From: Chrysomallon squamiferum
Lineage: Eukaryota; Mollusca; Gastropoda; Neomphalida; Peltospiridae
Length of the DNA stretch: 64,000 bases
NCBI GenBank assembly: GCA_012295275.1
Contig: CM022668.1
Location: 1,139,637-1,203,636 of the forward strand
Direction of reading: 5' to 3'
Below, piece after piece: positions 45,701 to 58,700 of the stretch. Numbering within the stretch: position 1 is the first letter of the stretch; each line of letters starts with the position of its first letter. The notes beneath the pieces are model-generated. The model was not told the DNA's origin. It did no database searches and saw only the letters and a list, made by a program, of their open reading frames with translations. The position numbers and the translations under genes were made by a program.

Positions 45701-48700
45701 GTGGGCCACCATTCCACAAGGTGTAATTTGTAATGTCATTACTGCCATGGGAAGAAGATGTCAGGCAGTTCTGGACTCCCATGGTGGACACACAAGGTAT
45801 TGATATTATACTGTTATAACCTTGAACTTTAACCTTTTCAATGTAATACCATCAATATTAATGAATTGCCAAAGTGTGTGTAAAATGTGAACGTTCTGCT
45901 GTTTTCTGTTGATCCATTAGATAGATAAATCCAATGTCAATAAAATCTACTTTTGCGTTTCTTTTTTGTTAGAGTATATTTGTTAATTTTTCTAATAATG
46001 AAGTAAAAAAGTGAAATAGGATTTTGAGAATGGTACAGAATGTCACTTTTTTTTAGACAAAAGAAACAGTTAAACTGAAAAATGTCTGTGTCAGGATGTC
46101 TGAACTTACTGTACTAAAATATTTGTCCAACAACTTAAATTTCCTACCTGTGACGTTTCCGTCATTAGGACTGGATGTGGTGGCTGTGCTAGAACAGTAA
46201 TAGCCAGCCATACAAGAACCAGACGTCTCGTTCAGTCCATCCACCGCACAGAACTGCCCTGGGGTGCAAGGAGTTGGCATGCTAGACTTGACAGGGCAGA
46301 AATATCCAGCTTGACATCTGTCCCCACCCAGTCCTGATGGTGTTGCTGTAGTTGCTCCTGCAGTGCAGTAGTAGCCAGCAGAACAGTCACCTGATGGTGT
46401 TGACAGGCCTGTCTGTTCACAGTATTCTCCACCTTCAATTATTAAAACATTTCTTTATTACTAAACACTTTTTACATTATATTTGTTCCACTCCTAATTA
46501 AAATACTTTTTAGAACACAGGACAAGTTCACACATGATATATATATATATCTATCTAAATCTTGTCTTACCTGGACACTGAACACAGTCTGAAGATTTTG
46601 TTCTCATAGTCATGTTGTTGTATGTTCCTGCATCACATGGAAATTGATTCCATCTCTGAGTTCCAGCAGGACAGTAATGACCAGCAGGACAGGGGAAATC
46701 TGTGTAATTGGACGTCTGCTTTGGACAGTAGTAACCTTTGTAAATGATATTATAATAATAATAATAATAATAATAGTAATAATAGTAACAATAACAATAA
46801 CTAACAATAATAATAACAATAATAGGAATAATAATAACACCAACAACAATAATAGCAATAGCAAAAACAACAACAACAATAATATTTATAATTTATTATA
46901 AATATTATTATTATAAATCGTGTGGATTGTAATTAACTAAATATATTTAAAAAATAATAAAATACCTTCTGGACACTGAAGACAGTTGTGTAGTCCCTCT
47001 GTATCAGCATATGTTCCATTATCACATGGTACTGGATAGATACTGCTAGTACCACCTGGGCAGTAGTGACCTACAGGACAGATACCACCAAACCCAACCT
47101 GTCTGTCATCATAGCAACTGTTGTTTAGTGGGTTGGATTGGTTGATTCCATTAGGAAACTCTCTGTCAATACCAGACACACACCAGTGTCCTGCAGCACA
47201 CAGACCTGAGTACAAACAGTCGTAATTAAACTATTTTGAATTACTTACTGCTATACAAGTTTTAAATACATGTACTTTCAAGTGTTTCTTTCCTGTCTAA
47301 CAGTCAGAATTTGATAAAATAATAAACCATTGTGAATTTGATTTTTAAATATTTTTTCATTGGTATTATTTTGCACAAGGAATTTCCATGTCACAGGTAT
47401 TTGCTTGTTTTTTTAAAATAAATCTCATGATTGTAGAATAAACCTGTAATTCTATGAACTGGTATATAAACAAATTTCATCTCTGTTTACAATATATAAA
47501 TAAACATAATAAGGCCAGTATGAGAATGAATCATACTCAAAGGATATTTTTGAAAAGCTGGTTAGGTACAGGAAACATGAAGTGTTAATCAGGTTTTCAA
47601 AAATGCCATTTATTTATTTTTGTGTATTACCTGTAACAGATGTCAGGTGTTCTCCTGCACAGTAGTAGCCACCTGGACAAGGTTTACACTGACTCTGATC
47701 ATACAGCCCTTGAACATCGCTGTATGTTCCACGTGGACATGATTTCCAGTCCAAGTTGGTTCCTGGTGGACAGTAGTAGCCAACTGGACAGATGATGTTT
47801 GCTCCCTGAGCTTCACAGTAGTAGCCCGCAGGACACAGATAGCACTGTGCAGCATGGGTGTGGTTTACCTGAACAAAACATGTTACAGTTTCAGTTACTG
47901 TTCAGTCTTACAACTGTTACAAAACTAACTTTGATCTGTGAGCACCATATTGATTTTTTTATATACTTTACTCAGTTTAAAATAATATCTTCAATAAATA
48001 GTTACATTTATTACCATTAGTTTTTCTAAAAAGTAGTGCTTATATTTTGTTTGTGGAGAAAAAATATTTCTAATAATAAAACAATAAAGTAACAACACTG
48101 TCATGATGCTGTTTTAAAACATCAGTGATGAAAGAACATCATGTTTTGTTGTTGTTGTTTTTTTTAGTTTTAAAATATTCCAAGCAGATATAAATTGTAT
48201 ACTTACATAGCTGTTGTTTTGACATGGTGTGGCCAGTGAACTTCCTTCTGGACAGAAATATCCAACTGGACAGTAAGTAGCTGGCTGTCTGGTGTTACTG
48301 CCAGCAGGGCAATAGTATCCTGAAATAGGTTTTTATATAATAGGTCAGTTTACACAGGGAAAACAGTTACAGTAACAATCAGCAGTGTTTCAAAATAATG
48401 AACCATTACAGTTCCAATTATTATAATTTTAAATAAATGTTAAAATAAGTTGCATTTTATGTCTTCATTTATATTTAAAAAACAAAAGAAGAACAAGGTT
48501 ATTTAAAGTAATTTATTTGATATGGTCCAGGTTTTAAGTTGAAAGGATATGTTGATAAGGTTTTAGTTAGGAACAAGTGTTAAAGAGAGGCATGCCTGGA
48601 GCACAAAGTCCTGTTGGTTGTGTCAATCCTTCCGTCTCACAGTAGTAACCAGCTGTACAAACCAGACACTCAGACTGAGCCACGAGATTAGATCTGTTTG

Positions 48701-51700
48701 AAAACGTGCCTGAAAGAAGAAATGTTTTATTGTTTTCACATAATGTATGCTTAATGACTGTTGCTTTAAGGAGAGGAGAAACCCACCGATCCCAGACTGT
48801 CATGTTTCAGTTATCTGCAATGAATCTTTTATGTGCACCTAAACAGGAAAACACAGGATAATTGATAAAGTAGGCACTGGCTGATTTTGAAATAAACAAA
48901 ACACAGGAAAGAAAAACAACTTTCTGAAAGGATTTTGCCTGTCCATAAGGAGACAAAAACATTTCTCTGTGTCAGATACACTTTAAAAATGATTATGAAA
49001 TATAAAAGAAACAGTCAAAATTAGGTAACAAGTAGGGTATTTTGTATCCTTTTAATCAAAGAAATGAAACTATAATCTTAACTTATATATAAAGATAAGA
49101 TATAATTGTTATTTCAACTGGTGTGCCTTGCTGATCATTTTTACCATAACATTTCATTATATAGGTGTGTATGTGTGTGTGTGTGTGTGTGTGAGTGTGT
49201 GTGTAAATTAACAGTTAATTAACCAGGTGAAAGATAACAAACCTTCCGTGAGACATGTATATATAAATTTGCTACATCTGAATTTAAAGAATTAACATTT
49301 ACAGTGACTAATATAAGACCTCCATTTTCAATGCCTGGTTATTTTAAAAAAAACAAATTAATCATAGGGAAGTGAAAATGTAAACAGAATTCAGATTTCT
49401 CACATGTAAGTCATATTTTAAATTCTATGTCATTTGCAACTTACCAACTGGACAGAAAACTGGTGATGCACTTTGAGCTACACAGAATGAGCCTTCGGGA
49501 CAGTTGAACTCTGTTGCACTTGATGACCTTTCTGGACAGTAGTAGCCAGCAGTGCATGGTCCACTCACAGATGTCATGTTTAGTTCACCACAGTAGAAAC
49601 CTAAAAATTAGATTTTTTAAAGCCGAATTAGTTTTTGTGGAAAAATCAAATATATACAATTCTAACTATTTTACAGAACTGGGAGCATGTTATTTGTAGC
49701 TTGTTTGGTGTTTGATACATACTAGCTGAATTGCGTTAGTTGTTTTTGTACTTGTTGCTTTTGGCTAGTACATTATTAAATTTAAATTCATATTATTAAT
49801 TTTATAATCATTTTATATATCTATATCCTTAATCTGTGAAAAGGATTTACATATAATTACAAAAGCATTCAAATAAAATTTTACTTAAACACAAAACAAG
49901 GTTTTACCTGCTGTACAGTTAAGACATTCTTCCACAGCTGTCAGTCTAACGTTACTTGAGTAGGTACCCAGTGGACACTTCTGTGGCTCAGAACTTTGTT
50001 GTGGACAGTAGTGACCCTCTGGACATTCATTTGCATCAACACCTTGGGTTGGGGTGCCAGATTTAGCACCTTGGCGACAGTAAAACCTAAATTTTAAAAA
50101 CACATTTTGCCTTTTTATCATTTTTAAGACAAACATAAATAGGATTTTAGTATTTCAATAACAATAAGATACTCAAACAGTGAATATATATTTCGTAATA
50201 AGAATGAAGATTAAAGGTTTTTGCTTTTGTAACATTACCAATGAAAAGAATCAAATTTTGACAATTACCCTGCTTCACAGATCTTAGTAAACTCAGTCTG
50301 AGCCTCCTGGTCACAGTAGTATCCACCTGGACAGGGCAGACAGTCTGTTACTGCCTGGAGACCAGACATGTTGCTATAGGTACCAGATGGACATCGGTTT
50401 TCAACAGAGTACTTGGTTCCAGGTGGACAATAATAACCTGAAATTAATTTTCAAAACTTCATTTGAGATAACAATAAAGACATCTGGAAAAAATAGTACA
50501 ATCTATAGACAGACAGCAAGACAGACAGCAAGACAGACAGCAAGACAGACAGACAGTCAGACAGTCAGACAGTCAGACAGATAAACAGATACACAGACAG
50601 ATATAAAACATTATGAAAAAATTATTCTATATCTTTGAAATGTAAATATTAAAGATAATGACAACAATAATCTCTTGAAACTGTATGTTTAATTTTACTT
50701 GATCTGATACTATTTGAAATTTAACTGTAAAACTAATGTTGACAATACAACACCTGGTGGACACACTGTGTTGTTGTAAAGTACAACCGGACTCAGAGTT
50801 TTGTCACAGTAAAATCCAGCTGGACACATCTTGCACGTCCCTTGTCCGACTTCATCCTGGTATGTTCCACTTTCACATCGGACAGGCTCCTCACTGCCTG
50901 ATGGACAACTGTGGCCTGTAATATACAAATTAAATAGCCCTGATTTAACACCAAATATGTTTAAACCAGTATAAAGTAGTGGCTTTGACAACCTGTTATT
51001 AAAACTTACAACTTATTACAGCCTATCAGAAAGTATTTAAAAAGAAAGTTACCTTGAGGACAGGTGTACTCAGAAGGGTTGGAAACTTTCATCCCAGCAG
51101 GACAGTAAAACCCAGCATCACAGAGACCGGAGGGATAGGCATTACCATAGCCAGCACAGAATGAGCGGGGAGGGCAAGAGAGACAGTCAGACTGAGTGCG
51201 AGACCCGGTCTGGTTCAGATACGTTCCTGGTGGACAGTAGGATCCATTAGCACTTCCTGGTGGGCAGAACTGTCCCATTGAGCATACATCACCTGATAAA
51301 AATAAGTTTATATATAATTATAGATGTACAATTATATGGTATATGTCTCACATAATAAATTGCTATCATAGAATTTCTCACTGAAAGACACGATACATCA
51401 GTTATTAGATGTTATACAGAGATAAATGTGTAAGTACGTTACATAGAAATAGTGATACATCTGTTTGAAGGAAGAGATACAGCAACAGCTAATGATTTAT
51501 GAACAAAGCGAGTTGTAAATTGAATCTAATAATAAATGAAACCAGTTCAGGTAAAAACTCAGAGGGATAATAAAAGTAAGAATTATTGCTGCAGAATAGT
51601 TTAGACCTGTTCAATGTAATCAATATCTGTTTTAACACTTTTTTAATTATTTCAGTCTTGTGATCTGAGAGTTTAAACTTTTTTCATTTTCCAGTCTGCA

Positions 51701-54700
51701 GTAAGTAGTAAGTCATACCATATGACTGGCCAACTGGAGTTGCAGTGGGTGAACCAGACTCACAGTAGTAACCTTCACTGCAGCTTCCTGTCGGTGCGGC
51801 AAGTTCTAGAAACAGTAATAAAACAAAATTGTTAACATGAAAGAGATAATTCTAACATGAAATACTGCTTACAAGTATTTGTTAGATCAAAGTATACTAT
51901 TTTAAAATTACGTAACTTCAAAAACTCTTAATTTCTTAATGAAAACAATCATAATAAGTGAATGAATATATTCACCAACATACATACATTCATGCAGAAA
52001 TGTTGATTTTTTTTTTGTTTCTGTAATGTCACAAAAGCTTATAGTTTTGGAGGTCCACTGAAAAGAATTGATCAAGTCATCTTTGAAATCTCAGTTCTGA
52101 TTTCTGAAGGAAAAATCTCACTGAATATATTTAAAACATTTTTTTTTTTTTTAAATTCTGATAAATTAATATCAGAGCTAAATTCAAAACTATAAATACT
52201 AACCTGCATCCTGACAGAACATTCCTGGTGTACATGGTATCTGAGTTGGGCTGCCTTGAGGACAGAAGTATCCTGCCTGACATTGGCCTCCTTTTGTAGG
52301 ATCTGCTGGTTTAGCTGCGTCAGATCCTGATTTACAGTACCAGCCAGGATCACACTGGTCTGTGGGGCTGCTGAGTCCTTGTGAACTGCAGTACATTCTG
52401 AAAACAACACGTTAACATATTATAGCTAGCACAGTACAGACGTGTCTGCATCCAAACACTAACCATCAAAAGGACCAAAGCATTAGTAACAGTAAACAGT
52501 ATTTCATTTATTCTTTCTGGTAAAATAAACTAATTAATCTAAAAAAAGTATAACTTCTGATCACTTATATAAATATGTTATCTAAACTTATATTATATAC
52601 TATACACACATATTTTACTAAAATAGACATTAATAAAAATTTTAAATATTTTAATACAAATCCTAGTGAGATATTTTGCAAATATTTGAGAAAAATAATT
52701 CTGAATTCTTTTAATGGAAACGTAGTGAAATGATGATAATTTGTGATCTTCATAAAGAGTGATAATACAAACCCTGGAGAACATGGCAAACAGTCGTCAG
52801 CTTTCGATGCTCCTGTAAAGTTGAGGTAAGTTCCTGCTAAGCAGGGTGTCTGAGTTCCACTTTGATACTTGGCTCCACACCAGTAGCCAGTGGGACAGGG
52901 GATGGGGTCACTGGTGTTTACAGGACAGTAACTACCGGCTGGACAGTTGAGGCAGCTGACTGCTCTCGTGTTGTTGACGTACGTCCCAGCTGGACAAGCT
53001 TGTGGAGCTGTTGATCCTTCTGCACACTTGTAACCTAAAATAAGTTTTTTATTTAGCTTTAAAAACAGCAAAACTCAGACATTTCACACAATAGTAATAC
53101 TAAGTGTGTCTTATGACTGTACAAATAATATGAATGTATATATCCCATAAACACTGATTTAGTTTGTTCAGTGTATCTGTGACTGATATGTCTCTGACAC
53201 CTAAATATTCTCTGATGTCTCTGTGATTGTATAACTAAGCTCAGCAGACGGTTTTCTGTTCAGGATACTGAGTGACTGCATTCTATGTGAGCATTTTTCT
53301 ATAATTTTATAATTTCAACTAAAAAGAGCAAGGACTGACAAACCTGTTGGACATTCATCTCCGTATGTCTTGTTAACTGGTGATGGTTCTGGGGAGCCCT
53401 TAGTGCAGTAGTACCCAGCTGTACACAAACCTGCAGGTTCTGTTGCATTCAGATATGGACAGTACTTTCCTCCATCACACAACAGACAGTCTGATTCCTT
53501 TGTATTCTCTGCTGAGTAACTGAAAAGTTCAGTGTTAAGATTAAAATCTCTTATCATTAGAGGAGCAATAAGTATATCTATGGTAAATTATCTAAATTCA
53601 TTTTGTATGCAGCTTTATTATTACTATTATTACTATTATTACTTGTCTTTCTTTTTCCTTTTTCTTTCTATTTATTTATTATTAGTTGTATTTTTTAAAT
53701 ATTTTTTTTATTAAATCAACCTTTACTAATGACAAACAATAATATTTTGGGGATACATAATAAGGAATGTTTTCCTTTTGTATTGACATCATTTTATATT
53801 AACAGAAAGGTTAAATAATATATATATTGTTGAGAAACAATATCAACCCAGAGAAAGAAGTAAATACTCATATAAACACTGACAGCTTTGAACAGTGTCC
53901 AGAGTGTACATTCCTGTCATAAAACTTATTAGAACTAAATGACAGTTTACAATCACGGTCATTTGTCTGAAGCCAAAGAAACACCAATGGTTGCTGTGTA
54001 TACAACTTACTCGAGTCAGTCAGAAACCCCCTTTCTCATCTCTCAGAGCACAGAAGCAGGATTACAACAGTGATAAAGAATTTGGCTAACATAATCTATA
54101 CATAACTAATTTCTGCTTTTTGCTAATGGCTTGCAGAGAATTTTAAAACATATTGTGGCTTAATTATTTTTTACACACCCATAAGTTCCAGGAGGGCACG
54201 GTGTGGGTGTTACGCTTCCTTCAGGGCAGTAGAATCCCTTCAGACATTTCCCATGCAGTGCATGATCTATTTCATTAGGTACTGGAGTTGTGGCTTGGGC
54301 CTTTGCCCAGTGACCAGCTGCAATTTGCCCAGTGACATTTGCACTGCCTGAAACAAAGTGAATAGTAATGAATGAACTGAATGAATAAATATTGTCATTA
54401 TAAAATATCTAGTATTTTTAAAACAACAAGAGGATGTTAGAATACAGCTGTGAATAAACTGGACAAATACATTTTGTCTGTATGAATATCTGGTAGTTAT
54501 TTTAAAATTAAAATAATATAACAAGATGAAAGAGTATAATTAGAAATATTTCTAATATATGAATCACAACAAGTTAATGAATGCCAACATCTCAGGATCA
54601 GCAAATCAGTTTTAAATCAATGGTCACCTTCAATACAGTAGAATCCTGGCTCACAGTCACTGCACTCTGCTGCAGATTTCAACCCTTCTCGGGCCCCATA

Positions 54701-55653
54701 CGTTCCTGCAGGGCAGGGCATCCCACTGGTCACTGGGATTGCAACAGTGCTGGCAACACAGTACAGACCTAAACAGAAACACACACATAGTACTCCTCAT
54801 TCTAACACAAAATTCTCTACTATTTCAGTGTGTCTCTCTCCACTGAACTAAATCTGTATGTTACAAAGAAATAAATTATAATACAATTTATTAAAAAAAA
54901 ATTTAAGGTATTTTTAAAATAAATTTTGAAGACTGTTTCTATCAAATTCCAGTGAAAAATAACGTTAAAAATATCCATTAAAAATCTTTTAGAAATAATA
55001 TGCCTAATGTAAATAAATGCATTTTCAATTAGATAAAAAAGAAATGATAAACATTTGTAATATTGTTACACCTGTAAGACAAACAGCTGGTGTTTATTAT
55101 CACCTGATATATCAAATCTCTAATTACCTTTAATATAAAGCATTTGTTATCACCTGTAGAATCAAATGTTTGTTATTACCTATTGGATTTGTTGTTTACA
55201 TTATAACTTCTAGGACAGGAATGTCATTATCTCTAGGTTAAGGTGTTTCTTTTGTTTACTGGTTCTTACCTCTAGAACAAGGACTTGGGGCTGTCCCAGG
55301 AGAACACAGGAATCCTGCAGGACACAGAACACATTCCGACATACCAGTGTTGTTGGCATGGTAACCTATAGAACATTGTTTAGGAGTGTCAGATCCAGCT
55401 GGACAGTAGTGATGTAGTGGACAAATTGATCCAGTTGAATTAGAACAGGTGGGTCCAGTTTCATTAACTGGATCAGGAATCCAGGCCCCACCTATACAGT
55501 AGTAACCTGGTGAACAGTCACCTAGAGTATATGGAAAAATAACGTAGTATCAAAGAGAAAACATAAAAGGAAAAATATAATGTGTAACTTGATTTCTAAA
55601 ACATCTTCTATGTTTCTTCTTATTCTCCTTTGTGTCACACACTCACAAACTCA

Positions 55654-55701
<48 letters not shown>

Positions 55702-58700
55702 CACACACATGCACCACACAACACACAAACACACAACACAACACACACGCACGCACCACACACACACACACACACACACACACCAAGACAGAGATGTCAG
55801 AAACATACCTTCAAAAATACTAACTAACATGATAATATTGACAAATAAACTATTTAATAAATATTTACATATATTTATATATTTAACAAGAAAATGCAGA
55901 ATTAGATAAACTTGTTTGGTACCTGTAGGTTCTGTGAGTGCAGTTCCATTGCAGTATTTTCCTGGATCACAAGGTTTACATGCTGTTTCCTCAGACGCTC
56001 CACCCATATCTGGGTTATATGTTCCCCTGGGGCAGGGAATCATGTATGATGTTCCTTGTGGACAGTAGTAACCAGCATGACAACGGTCTCCATAGGTGAT
56101 CAGAGTTTTGTTACCAGAAGTGTCATTGTTGTACACTGGGTCATCATTAAGAGCTCCTTCATAACAAATGTGCCCAGCTTTGCACGGCCCGGTGGGTTCA
56201 GTCGCACCCCGGTTCTGACAGTAGTAGCCTTTCTCACACACAACACAGTCATCAATACTTGTCCGGTGAGTCCTGAAAATATCAGTTTATTCTCTGTCAA
56301 CCATATTAAGCTGTTTAATGAATATAATAAACCATGGTATAGATTACACAGCAACAACCAATAATTTCTAAAGCTTAGTTTCCAACTTACGCATTAGAGT
56401 AGGTTCCTGGTGGGCAATCTTGGGGTACCACACTGCCATTTCCACAGTACTGACCAGCTGGACATGGAACTTTGTCAGTCATTGTCTTGTTTTCACAGTA
56501 GTAGCCCGGGTCACATACAAAGCAATATGAATAGGCGTGATACGGCATGTATGTACCAATCTCACACTCTCGCTGAGCTCGAGAACCATTCAAAGAGTAA
56601 TGTCCTGAAAATATGAGTAAAACAGTTTCATAAAAACACTGCATGACAAACAAGGTTTTAAAATAACTAAACATGCATGTGTACTGTAAATGTTTGTAAG
56701 TTAAACATGCTACATCTAATCCAAATTCTAAAGGCACACCTATTTTCCTAGACCCAGTCCAACAGAACCAAAAAATAATTAATTTATAAAGTAATATATT
56801 AAACATTTTCATAAAAGTCAGACTCATCAACAGGCATTTAAAACAATTCAGCCCATTGTAACATTTTAAATAATAATAACACATACCTGGTTCTGTTGCA
56901 TTCTGGGTAGGAATTTTTGCTCCCCCTGTACAGAAATAGCCTCCCCAGCATTGTCCTGTTGGGGCCCCACCTGCCACAGATGAGCAGTAGTACCCAGGGT
57001 CACATTCGAAACAGTCGTATGTGTTAACAGCACCTGTCACATTGCTGTAAGTACCCATAGGACACGGCTTTGCAACCCACGAACCTTAAAACATTAGTGA
57101 AATGTTCAGTTTAAATCACTCTTAACATCTACTGTATTTTATAAAAAGAAATGAAAAGTTAAGATGGAAAATTTCATGAAAACAATCAGGAATAATTATT
57201 AGTTTACAGTTATAAAAATAAATAATGTTTGGACAAGTCAGCTTCTTCAGTTCCTGTACATTGTAAAAAAATAAATTGAAGGTGAGACTAAGATAGAATT
57301 TCTTTATACTGCTAAAACAATCAAAGACACATATTAACATGAATAAATATTAATATATGCATTGTAATATTTAAACTGATGTTTATATTCAGTATATTAA
57401 CCTAAGATAATTACAACAAATAATCAGAATTAATAACAACAAGACACATACATATATTAAATTCGCTGAATCTGTCAACATCTCTATCTGTATCCTTGTG
57501 CATATACACCTGTGCACTAAAACACAAATAGTTTATTACTACTACACGCCCACCTAAAGTACAGTAGCCACCAGCTGGGCAGACTTCTCCAGTGACTCCA
57601 TCAATGGGACTGGACGATGAGGATCCATTGTAACACAGGTAACCAGGATCACATGGAGCACGGGGCTGGAGCAAACCAGGAGCGTCACAGTACCAACCAG
57701 GATCACAGAGTTTACAGTCCTCCATCTTCTCCAGTTCTGAACACAAACAGGTAAGTAAATAAATAAATAAATAAATATAAATGTTGATGTTGATGGAAAA
57801 AGATGAAGTAAAAATAATGTTGAAGTGTATTTTGTTACAACTTACTTTGGCTCTCTCCATATCTTCCCACTGGACAAGGCTCTGGTTTAGCAGAGCCCTG
57901 GGTGCAGTAGTAACCCCTGGGGCAGTCTGTGGGTTGTGATGACGCCTGCTCACAGTATGACCCAGCAGGACAAACCTTACACGATGTCACGTTTGGTGTA
58001 GCTAACACGTCTGTGTATGTTCCTTCAGGGCATGGCTCCTACATTACATAGAGACAATGTGAAACTTTACAATCTTATCTTAACAAAATATGTATTTCTC
58101 CACTGTTCAATATCTTGATGATTAATTTTGGTATATTTTTATTAACTGTACTAATAATCATGATATGATCATTTCAATAATAATAATAATAATAATAGCA
58201 ATGAAAAAAAAGACAAAAATGACAATAACAACAGCAAAACAACAACAATTTTTAAAAAGATGTTCAGTAGAAAATGAGAGTATTATAAATAATTATCATC
58301 AAACAATTAACGTGAGTTGTGGCTGTGTTGTAAGATATTAATCTTTCTTGCATCTTTGTACACACCAATTCATTACCTGTTTGTTTGTACACCTCAGTTC
58401 ATTACCTGTTTGTACACCTCAGTTCATTACCTGTTTGTTTGCACACCTCAGTTCATTACCTGTTTGTTTGTACACCTCAGTTCATTACCTGTTTGTTTGT
58501 ACATGTCAATTCATTACCTGTTTGTTTGTACATGTCAGTTCATTACCTGTTTGTTTGTACATGTCAATTCATTACCTGTTTGTTTGTACATGTCAATTCA
58601 TTACCTGTTTGTTTGTACATGTCAGTTCATTACCTGTTTGTTTGTACATGTCAGTTCATTACCTGTTTGTTTGTACATGTCAGTTCATTACCTGTTTGTT

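Noticed and set aside
55580-56241. Open frames with THTHTH or VCVCVC
   Set aside because: Translation of the CA/TG microsatellite. The minus-strand frame contains real exon x14 only from 55923.
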